Assembly: GCA_030604905.1 (NCBI GenBank)
Contig: JAUVVA010000022.1
Location: 1-40,796 of the forward strand
DNA length: 40,796 bases
Direction of reading: 5' to 3'
From: Verrucomicrobiota bacterium
GTDB taxonomy: Bacteria > Verrucomicrobiota > Verrucomicrobiia > Opitutales > Opitutaceae
The notes beneath the pieces are model-generated. The model searched no databases. It was not told the origin of the DNA and was given only the letters and a program-made list of their open reading frames with translations. How positions within the stretch are numbered: position 1 is the stretch's first letter; each line of letters begins with the position of its first letter. Made by a program: the position numbers and the translations under genes. Below are positions 16,867 through 23,859 of the stretch, in pieces.

Positions 16867-19011
16867 ATGCCCCCACCCCGCCGCGCCATCGCGCCCCTTC
16901 TCGCCACACTCGCCCTCTCCATCTCCGCGCCTGTCACCGCGCTCGCCTCCGCCGCCTACGGCTCCTGGCGCTCCACCGAGCTCGGCGGCGGCGGCTACAT
17001 CCTCAACATCTACCAAGCCCCCTCCCAACCCGAGGTCTTCTACACCCACATCGACGTCGGCGGCATCTACCGCAGCGACGACGGCGCACGCACCTGGCGC
17101 ATGCTCCACGGCGGCCTGCCGCCGCTGCCCGGCATCACCGACACCGCCGGACTCAACGTCGACCCGCGCGATGCCGACACCCTGCTCGCTGCCGTCGGCA
17201 GCGTGTGGTTCCCCCCGCACGGCGTCTTCCGCAGCACAGACGGCGGCAGCTCCTGGGAGAAAGTGCTCTCCGGAAACTTTTACGGCAACCACCCCTTCCG
17301 CGCCGACGGCCAGGTGCTCGCCCGCAGCCCCGCCGACCCCGACCTGCTCCTCGCCGCCGGTGTCGGCGGCACCCACCGCTCCACCGACGGCGGGCGCACC
17401 TGGACCCTCGTCGGCCTCGAGCACCTGAACCCGGTCCACGTGCAGTTCTCGCCCCACGATCCAAAGCGCGCCTGGGTCTGTGCCCAGCCTTGGAAACCCA
17501 ACAACGCCGACCGCGCCTTCGAAGGCGGCCTCTACCGCAGCGACGACGCCGGCCTCACCTGGCAACGCCTCCTCGACGTCGCCCCCACCGAACTCGCCGC
17601 CCGCGCCGACGCCGACGAAATCATCGGCGTCTTCCACGCCTACGACGTGCGTCGCAGCCGCGACGGCGGTCAGACCTGGCAGCCCTTCGGCGAAGGCCTC
17701 CGTTACGGCCCGCCCCGCAACCTCGGCTGGCACGACACCGAGGATCGCACCAACATCCTCGCCGTCGGCCACGGCCGCTGGATCACCGCCTCGCGCCTCG
17801 GCACCTTCTACACCCGCGCCTTCGACTCCCCGTCATGGGAACAGATCCCGCGCGCCAAGCCGGTCGAGACCGCCTTCGGCCGCCCCTGGTGGGGCCGCAT
17901 GGAGGTGAAGGGACGCCACCACTTCGGCGCCGCCGCCGGCGCCGTCTGGCTCGATCCCCGCGACCCCGACCGCTGGCTCTTCAGCGACTGGTATGGGCTC
18001 TGGCGCAGCGAGGATGCCGGCGCCTCCTGGTCGCTCTCAGTCGACGGCATCGAGAGCACCTGCGTGCACTGCATCGAGCCCGATCCGCACACGCCCGGCC
18101 GCCTCCACCTCGGGTATTGGGACCTCGGATACGTCTCGAGCGACGACGCCGGCCGCAGCGCCCATCGCGAACGCGCCGGCCACGTCAACGCCAACATGAA
18201 GGCCGTCGCAGTCTCCCTCGGCGACCCGCGCACGCTCCTCGCCACCGGCGACGGCCAAAAGGGCCGCTGGGCCGCCACCACCCTCTGGCGCAGCCGCGAC
18301 GCCGGCGCCACCTGGTCCATCCTTACGCCGCCCCGCGCCGCCGACGACACGCGCTACAACTCCGTCCTCTCCCACCCCGACCCGCGACGCACCGAGTTCT
18401 TCTACGTCGTGGTCCGCGGTCCGGTCGGCTCTTCCGCCGGGTCCGGCGGCGTCTACGCCACCGACGACGCCGGGGAGACCTGGCGCCTCGTCGGCACCGG
18501 ACTCGCGCCCGACGGCGAACCCTTTTTCCGCGACCACATAGCGCACTACGGCCCCGAACTCTCGGCTTCGCCGAGCGGCGCGCTCATTGCCATCAGCGTC
18601 GACCACGGCGGCCTCGCGCGCCTGCCCGCCGGCGCCACGAGCTGGGAAAAAATCACGCCGCCCGCGCCCGGCCAGCCCCGCTCGATCGTCGCCGATCTCC
18701 GCCGCCCCGGCCGCCACTTTCTCAGCCTCGGCGAAGGCGGACTCTGGCGCAGCGATGACGAAGGCCGCACGTGGAGCCGGATCCTCGAGCGCGATTGTTC
18801 CCGCGTCGCGCTCGATCCCCACGCCGCGGACCGCGTCGCCGTGGGCACCCTCGATGACGTCTACGTGAGCCTGGACGGCGGTGACACCTGGCGAGCCTAC
18901 GGCGAGGGCCTGCCCCACCGCTGGTATCCCGTCCCCGCCTTCAGCCAGGACCGCCTCCTCGTCGGCACCATCGGCTCGGGCATCTTCTGGCGCGAGCTGA
19001 TCGCGCCCTAG
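16867..19011 (+). CDS. Exported multi-bladed beta-propeller protein with Asp-box (BNR) repeats
   Basis: 714 residues. The N-terminal signal peptide runs to about residue 28 (ALA cleavage). About ten Asp-box motifs (S-x-D-x-G-x-T-W) follow: near residues 70-78, 123-130, 172-179, 225-232, 264-271, 381-388, 476-483, 533-540, 633-640 and 672-679, plus a degenerate one near 425. This number suggests two linked beta-propellers, as in sortilin/VPS10-like proteins and GH74 xyloglucanases, rather than a single sialidase propeller. I see no clear GH33 Arg triad or GH74 catalytic pair, so enzymatic activity is not claimed; 'exo-alpha-sialidase' or 'glycosyl hydrolase' would be over-calls. Probably secreted or periplasmic. 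It follows the creatininase-family gene. Confidence 0.85.
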   Translation: MPPPRRAIAPLLATLALSISAPVTALASAAYGSWRSTELGGGGYILNIYQAPSQPEVFYTHIDVGGIYRSDDGARTWRMLHGGLPPLPGITDTAGLNVDPRDADTLLAAVGSVWFPPHGVFRSTDGGSSWEKVLSGNFYGNHPFRADGQVLARSPADPDLLLAAGVGGTHRSTDGGRTWTLVGLEHLNPVHVQFSPHDPKRAWVCAQPWKPNNADRAFEGGLYRSDDAGLTWQRLLDVAPTELAARADADEIIGVFHAYDVRRSRDGGQTWQPFGEGLRYGPPRNLGWHDTEDRTNILAVGHGRWITASRLGTFYTRAFDSPSWEQIPRAKPVETAFGRPWWGRMEVKGRHHFGAAAGAVWLDPRDPDRWLFSDWYGLWRSEDAGASWSLSVDGIESTCVHCIEPDPHTPGRLHLGYWDLGYVSSDDAGRSAHRERAGHVNANMKAVAVSLGDPRTLLATGDGQKGRWAATTLWRSRDAGATWSILTPPRAADDTRYNSVLSHPDPRRTEFFYVVVRGPVGSSAGSGGVYATDDAGETWRLVGTGLAPDGEPFFRDHIAHYGPELSASPSGALIAISVDHGGLARLPAGATSWEKITPPAPGQPRSIVADLRRPGRHFLSLGEGGLWRSDDEGRTWSRILERDCSRVALDPHAADRVAVGTLDDVYVSLDGGDTWRAYGEGLPHRWYPVPAFSQDRLLVGTIGSGIFWRELIAP

Positions 19012-19102
19012 CGCCTGCTCTTCCTGAGGCCGACCCACGGGAGGGGAATTTCGAATACGCAGCGGTCTCGCCTCCGCCCGCCCCAAACTCCTCTTGGAAT
19101 CA

Positions 19103-19801
19103 ATGCCCCCTGATCGCTCCCCCGAATTGCAAGCCCCTCGGCGAATTCTTCTGGTCCGCCACGGTCACCGGGTGGACGAAGGCGAGCTGCGCTCCCTCGG
19201 GCTCGGTCTGCCGCCGCTCTCCGCGCTCGGCCGCCGCCAGGCAGCCGCCTTCGCCCAAGGACTTCCCTCGCCACCGGACCTTATCGTCGTGTCTTCCTTC
19301 GTTCGCGCGATCCAGACCGCCGAGCCCCTTCGCGAGCGTTTCCCCTCCGTTCCGGTGGAGACCTGGCCTGTCGAGGAATTCACCTTTCTCCCGCCCGCGC
19401 TTTTTGTCGGCACCACCATCGCGGAGCGCGAACCGCAGAACGCCGCCTACTGGCGCTCCTGCGATCCCGACCTGCATCCCGGCCCCGGCGGCGAGTCCTT
19501 CCGCGAGTTCATCACGCGTATCGATGCCGTCCTTGCCCGCCTCCGGACCCGCCGCGAACGCTTTATCCTCATCGTCTCGCACGGCTACACCATCCAGGGC
19601 ATCCTTTGGCGCATCCACGAACCCGGACGATCCGTCGATGCGGCCGCCCTGCACGCCTGGTGCGTCTTTCGCGCCTCTTGCGCGCTTGAGCCCACCGCCT
19701 CGGTCGAGCTGCTCGGCGGCGAAAGCGGACCGCTCGTCGCCGGCCCGCTTCGCCCCGCCCCGCTGCCGCTGGAACCTCACCCTACCGCCATCCGGGCCTG
19801 A
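19103..19801 (+). CDS. Histidine phosphatase family protein (phosphoglycerate mutase-like)
   Basis: 232 residues, cytoplasmic. The phospho-accepting histidine is His20 in LLVRHGHRV; the second catalytic histidine is in LIVSHGYTIQG near residue 157. SSFVRAIQTAEPL supplies the phosphate-binding Arg typical of the family. The domain is complete, but the protein lacks traits that would assign it to phosphoglycerate mutase, CobC, SixA or Pho8-like subgroups; a broad-specificity phosphatase is likely. The ATG at 19103 is preferred over a TTG three codons earlier. It converges with the heparinase-type gene, 31 bases apart, with no hairpin terminator between. Confidence 0.9.
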   Translation: MPPDRSPELQAPRRILLVRHGHRVDEGELRSLGLGLPPLSALGRRQAAAFAQGLPSPPDLIVVSSFVRAIQTAEPLRERFPSVPVETWPVEEFTFLPPALFVGTTIAEREPQNAAYWRSCDPDLHPGPGGESFREFITRIDAVLARLRTRRERFILIVSHGYTIQGILWRIHEPGRSVDAAALHAWCVFRASCALEPTASVELLGGESGPLVAGPLRPAPLPLEPHPTAIRA

Positions 19802-19832
19802 TCGCGGGCCGGCGAAGCGAACCTCTACGAGC

Positions 19833-21650
19833 TCACACCAAAGCCGCCGCGATCTTGATCCGCCCCTCCGCCCGGGCACCGGTCGACACGCGAAAGGTCA
19901 GGCGCTTCCAACCCGGGCACGGCGCGTCGGTGGGACGGAGCAATCCCTCCACACTCTCGACCACCAGCGACCATTCTCCGTCCGCCGTCGGCTCCTCCAC
20001 GCGCAGCCGCAGCGCGCGCCCGTCCTGGCGCAACAACGCGCCGTCCGCCACCGGCTCCACCTCGGCCCGCGTCAGCCATTGCCAGCGCGCCAGCACCGCG
20101 GCCTCGCCCGCCCGCCACACATCCTCGACGAGCAGCGCGCCATCCTCCGCCAGCTCCACGCGCCGGACTGCGCTCTGCACACGCGGCGCATGCAGCGCAA
20201 CGAGATCTAGCTCAAAGCCCCGATCTCCCCAGGCGCGCAAGGTCGCCGCCGCGAGCACATCGGGCTGCGCGTCGTCAAAGCGCAGCAGGTTGTGGCTCTC
20301 CGCCCCGAGGCGAAACACCTTCCAGCGTTCGCCGCCGGGTGAGAAATCCCACAACTGCACGCCCGCCGCCTCCAGCTCGTGGTATTCCTGCATTCCCGGG
20401 TCGAGCGCCCAACGCACGCCGCCCGCCTCGTAGATAAAGCTCCCCGCGTCGTTGTGCGCGTGCGAGGTCGAGGCGCGGCCTCCCTTCACCGCGACAAAGG
20501 CCGCCTGCGGGTCGCCCCAGGCGGTGCGCGCCACGCCCACCGGCGTCTCGCCGCCCGCCCACCACACCCGCGGCATCTCGCGCGCGGCGGAATCCGCATC
20601 GCCGCCCGCCGTCGCGTCGCCGTCCGCCACCGGCGACCAGGCCCGCCACCACAAGGCCAGCGCGTCGAGCCGTTCATACTCGGGGCGCGACATGATGCCG
20701 CTGTCCCACGTTCCCCGCTCCAGCCGACGCAGCTCCGCCGCCGCGATGCCCGGCTCGCCGCGCCGCGCCGCGAACCAGTGCAACACCGGCAGCGCCGGCA
20801 CCTGCTCGCGACTGTCGGCATAGTTGAAAAAGCGCCCGCTCGGCGCGACCATCTGCGCGAGGTAATCCGCGCTCGCCAAAAAACCCGGGAAGTCCGCAAG
20901 CCCATGGTCGCTGCCCGTGGCCGCCTCGAGCAGGGAAATCATCACGACCTGAAAACTCGTGCCGTAGCCCCAGTAAATCGGGCCCTCCGCATAAGCCCCG
21001 TCCGGCGCGTAGGCGGTCGCCGGGCCCGCTTGCTCCGCGATCGCGCGCGCCACCGTGCGCGCTGCAAGCGCCGGCTCCCGGTCCGCCACCGCCAGCGCCG
21101 CCGCCACCAAGCCGGCGTGGCAGACCTGGGTCCAGTTGCTCGTGCCGCCGAGCCAGCGCAGCATGTGAGGCGTGCCCTCGAAGGAGGGCCTCAGCGCGCG
21201 CTCGACCAGCGCCTTCGCCACCCGCTCCGTCTCCGCCTCGCTCAGCGCATCGCGCAACCAGCCGAGCCCGATGCCCGCGCCGAGCGCATACTCGCCCACG
21301 TCGAGAAAGTGGTCGGGATTCCAGGACGGCAGCGAAGCGGCGAGCAGAAGCTCCTCCTTCGCGCGCGTCGCCGCGGCCGCGTCGTTGTCGAGCCGCGCCA
21401 CCGTGGCCAGGTCGAGGATCCTTCCGAGAAAAAGCCGCGCCGAGGTCAACTGACGCTTCCCCACGAGCACGTGGGTGATCGGAGGAGAGGCGAAATGCGT
21501 CCGCACGCGCGCCCGCGTGGCCTCCGCGATGCGCGCCAGCACGGGATCCCGCGCGATCCGCGCCGGCAGCTCCCGCCACGCCCCCTCGTCGGCGATCAAG
21601 GCCACGTGGGCGCGGGCAAGGCGAAGGTCCATGGAGGCAACAATAGACAT
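19833..21650 (-). CDS. Heparinase II/III family protein, cytoplasmic type (paralogue A)
   Basis: 605 residues, no signal peptide. The N-terminal half is an alpha/alpha-toroid-like helical region (about 30-330, including TSNWTQVCHAGL). The C-terminal half is the heparinase II/III beta-sheet domain with STSHAHNDAGSFIYEAGGVRWALDPGMQEY; the SHxHNDAGSF motif carries the catalytic-region histidine. Such proteins cleave uronic-acid-containing oligosaccharides by beta-elimination (alginate, heparin or related glycans); location suggests oligosaccharide processing inside the cell. It resembles the product of 28686-30500 throughout (by eye well over half identical at the C-terminus), so they are paralogues. 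Start alternatives are 21632 (Met7) and 21716; none has a good Shine-Dalgarno. It lies 89 bases downstream of the beta-barrel gene, possibly co-transcribed. Confidence 0.85.
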   Translation of the reverse strand: MSIVASMDLRLARAHVALIADEGAWRELPARIARDPVLARIAEATRARVRTHFASPPITHVLVGKRQLTSARLFLGRILDLATVARLDNDAAAATRAKEELLLAASLPSWNPDHFLDVGEYALGAGIGLGWLRDALSEAETERVAKALVERALRPSFEGTPHMLRWLGGTSNWTQVCHAGLVAAALAVADREPALAARTVARAIAEQAGPATAYAPDGAYAEGPIYWGYGTSFQVVMISLLEAATGSDHGLADFPGFLASADYLAQMVAPSGRFFNYADSREQVPALPVLHWFAARRGEPGIAAAELRRLERGTWDSGIMSRPEYERLDALALWWRAWSPVADGDATAGGDADSAAREMPRVWWAGGETPVGVARTAWGDPQAAFVAVKGGRASTSHAHNDAGSFIYEAGGVRWALDPGMQEYHELEAAGVQLWDFSPGGERWKVFRLGAESHNLLRFDDAQPDVLAAATLRAWGDRGFELDLVALHAPRVQSAVRRVELAEDGALLVEDVWRAGEAAVLARWQWLTRAEVEPVADGALLRQDGRALRLRVEEPTADGEWSLVVESVEGLLRPTDAPCPGWKRLTFRVSTGARAEGRIKIAAALV

Positions 21651-21739
21651 GACCAAAACAGAGCTAAGCGTCGGGGTCGGAGTAAACGACCGACGCACGA
21701 CCGGAGCAAACTGCACGCCGGCGGCGGCCTTGGCAAAGG

Positions 21740-22465
21740 TTAGAAGTTGTAGCGCACGCCGACGAGGCCCGAGTAGCCGTTGTAGTCCGCCTTGAGCGTG
21801 TTGTTGCCCGAGGAGGATTTCAGCTCGATCTCGCCGGCGTAGTGGTAGCGGGTCTCCAGGTAGACGGACCAGCGCTCGTTGATCGCGTAGGAAACGCCCG
21901 CGAAAACCTGCGCCGCGAAGATCCAGCTGTCGTCATACTCCTGCGACACCCCGCCGATCGTGGCGTCGATGTCGGCCTCCTGGAGAAAACCGACGCCCGC
22001 GCCGACGTGGGGCGTGAACTTGCCCCAAAGCCACGACCCGTCGGAACGCGTGAACGTATACACGGCGTTGAACATCAGGTTGGTCGAGGCGAAGTCGCCC
22101 TCGGTCGAGCCGCCCAGCGGACCGCCGCTCACCGAGTCGATGTCGTTGGAACGGTAGAAGAACTCGGCCTCCACCGCCCAGTTTTTCGAGAGCTGCTTGC
22201 CGACGGCCGCGCCGAAGATCTGCCCGCCGCTGTAGGAACCGTCGCCGCTCGAGCCACCTTGCTTGATGTCGCCGTCGGCGAGCCCGTGCAGGCCGCCGAA
22301 GGCTTTCAGGTAAAGGCCATCGGTCCAGACCGAAGCACGAGCGGTCGCGACAGCCGAAACACAGGCAACAAGGGAGGCGCAGGCCACGAGATAAAGACGA
22401 CGAGCACGGATGGCGGCAGACGGCCGCAGGGGACCGACGAAGCGGGAGGAGACGGTGGTGTTCAT
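21740..22465 (-). CDS. Outer-membrane beta-barrel protein
   Basis: 241 residues. A long signal peptide (cleavage likely after ATARA, about residue 43) is followed by a mature ~198-residue chain of alternating amphipathic strands, for example KNWAVEAEFFYRSND, LMFNAVYTF, HVGAGVGFLQEADI and WSVYLETRYHYAGEIEL. It ends GLVGVRYNF with the terminal Phe expected for BAM-dependent insertion. This matches the OmpA/OmpX/opacity-type 'outer membrane beta-barrel' families of about eight strands, which are usually not large sugar channels. The start at 22465 begins the signal; an upstream ATG at 22528 would add non-signal residues. A three-copy 11-bp repeat resembling a Pho box lies upstream at 22543-22571. 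The same-strand heparinase-type gene follows. Confidence 0.88.
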   Translation of the reverse strand: MNTTVSSRFVGPLRPSAAIRARRLYLVACASLVACVSAVATARASVWTDGLYLKAFGGLHGLADGDIKQGGSSGDGSYSGGQIFGAAVGKQLSKNWAVEAEFFYRSNDIDSVSGGPLGGSTEGDFASTNLMFNAVYTFTRSDGSWLWGKFTPHVGAGVGFLQEADIDATIGGVSQEYDDSWIFAAQVFAGVSYAINERWSVYLETRYHYAGEIELKSSSGNNTLKADYNGYSGLVGVRYNF

Positions 22466-22542
22466 GATGTGTGTTGGCGACGCCCAAGCTGCCGCGCCGA
22501 GCGCGGCATCCCGGCCGTCACGCGCCACCCTACGCCCCGGAA

Positions 22543-22571
22543 CGTTAACGGAGCGTTAACTCAACGTGAAC
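22543..22571 (-). promoter_or_regulatory. Triple direct repeat, Pho-box-like response-regulator site
   Basis: On the plus strand CGTTAAC (22543-22549), CGTTAAC (22554-22560) and CGTGAAC (22565-22571) recur with an exact 11-base period. Read toward the beta-barrel gene this is TTCACG, TTAACG, TTAACG, each separated by five bases, close to the TTAACA-type repeats bound by Bacillus PhoP and the 11-bp periodicity of OmpR/PhoB-family sites. Ten bases after the last repeat is TAGGGT, a weak -10 candidate. The last repeat is 77 bases upstream of the ATG at 22465. Confidence 0.65.
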
Positions 22572-22641
22572 TGCGCGCGCAGAAACGCGGCTCAACCAGC
22601 ACCGAAGGCGTCGAGCGCGCGAAGCAAGCCCGCGAGCTCCC

Positions 22642-23712
22642 TTACCTCGGCGCTTCTGACGGGTTCCGCTGCCCCTTCCCCGGCGCCGTCAGGCCCTTGT
22701 GCCAGCTCATGTCCACGTGCAAGCCGAACGGCGTCCGCGGAACGCCCTTCTCGTCGCGCAAGATCAGCCCGTGCAGCAACTCCAGCGCCGACGCGCCGAC
22801 CAGCGCGTAGTCGTTCAACATCCCGCAGAAACGCGGATCATCGCCGACCGAGAGGTTGGCGCAGGCGAACCCCGCGTCGCGCGGGAAGTCCACCCCCGCC
22901 CGCTCCAGCAGCGCCGCGGGCAACAGGTCGGCGCCCACCACCACGTCCGGCCTCCAGCGCCGATACCACTCCGCCACCCCCGTCTCCATCTCCGCGCGCG
23001 GCAGCACGCAGGGCGGCACCTTCTCCAAACCCCCGCCGGCCGCGCCCTGCCAGGCGAGGAACGCCGCCGCCATGCGATGCTCGTTGCGCGCCACGAGCTC
23101 GGCCTCGCCCACAAAACCGGGTCGCCGGTAGCCGACGCGCTTCAACCGGTGCAACAGCTCGCCCATGCCGTGGTAGAAATTCATCGCCGCGTGGTGCAGC
23201 CGCGGGATTCGCAGGCTGTGCCCGAGCGTGACCACCGGCAGCTCCCGCAGGCTCAAGCGCGAATGGCCGCGGGCGCCGAGCGTCGGCGCGAGGATTGCGC
23301 CGGCATAGCCCCGATGGCGCAGCACCTCCTCCGCACGGCGCGGCTTGCCCGCGCCGCGCAGGCTGAACTCCTCGATGCCGTAGCCGAGCTCGTTGGCGCG
23401 TCGCCCCGCCCCCCGGAAATAGCCGCCGTAGGATGTCCAGGACATCCAGTCCGTGTTCGCGGGATAATTGGTCACGTAAGCGATCGTCGCCGCCCGGCGC
23501 GGCGTCCGCAGATTCCTCCGATAGTTGACCAGCACCGAAAGGAAGGGATCCGCGCGATAGCCCAGCTCCTTCGCCGCCGCCATCACCGCCGCCCGCGTCG
23601 CCGAGGAAACCTCCGTCCCCGGCCGCAGCGCGCGCGAAGCCGTCATCACGCTCACGCCGCAACGGGCCGCGAGCGTCGAAAGCGTGACGTGGAGCTTTTT
23701 CGCGGACGACAT
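22642..23712 (-). CDS. LacI-family transcriptional regulator
   Basis: 356 residues. The N-terminal HTH is VTLSTLAARCGVSVMTASRALRPG (about 9-32) with the hinge region up to about 60. The periplasmic-binding-protein-like effector domain follows (about 68-340), with LRTPRRAATIAYVTNYP as its first strand. It probably senses a sugar or oligosaccharide released by the locus. It is divergent from the GH63-like gene with 147 bases between. A 16-bp inverted repeat in that gap (23732-23747), 20 bases from its own start codon, is a natural operator candidate for both genes and for autoregulation. The start at 23712 puts the HTH at the usual position; the frame remains open upstream through the antisense of the glycosidase gene, which is not coding on this strand. 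Confidence 0.92.
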   Translation of the reverse strand: MSSAKKLHVTLSTLAARCGVSVMTASRALRPGTEVSSATRAAVMAAAKELGYRADPFLSVLVNYRRNLRTPRRAATIAYVTNYPANTDWMSWTSYGGYFRGAGRRANELGYGIEEFSLRGAGKPRRAEEVLRHRGYAGAILAPTLGARGHSRLSLRELPVVTLGHSLRIPRLHHAAMNFYHGMGELLHRLKRVGYRRPGFVGEAELVARNEHRMAAAFLAWQGAAGGGLEKVPPCVLPRAEMETGVAEWYRRWRPDVVVGADLLPAALLERAGVDFPRDAGFACANLSVGDDPRFCGMLNDYALVGASALELLHGLILRDEKGVPRTPFGLHVDMSWHKGLTAPGKGQRNPSEAPR

Positions 23713-23731
23713 GGCGGGAACGGAACAGATT

Positions 23732-23747
23732 TCGTTATAATTAACGA
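23732..23747. promoter_or_regulatory. Candidate LacI-family operator
   Basis: Inverted repeat TCGTTA-TAAT-TAACGA (6-bp perfect arms, 4-base centre) in the AT-rich gap between the divergent LacI-type regulator (starts 23712) and GH63-like gene (starts 23860). Size and symmetry suit a dimeric LacI-family protein. No experimental consensus is available, and 6-bp arms are short enough that chance is possible. Confidence 0.45.
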
Positions 23748-23859
23748 TAGACCGCGCTTCTGAGGCCAAGCTCCTTTTGTTCGCCTGCGTCGCCCGGCCC
23801 TCGAACGCGCGGTCGCACGCCGCCACGCCTTCCCGGATCGCCTTCCTCCCTCGCCGATC

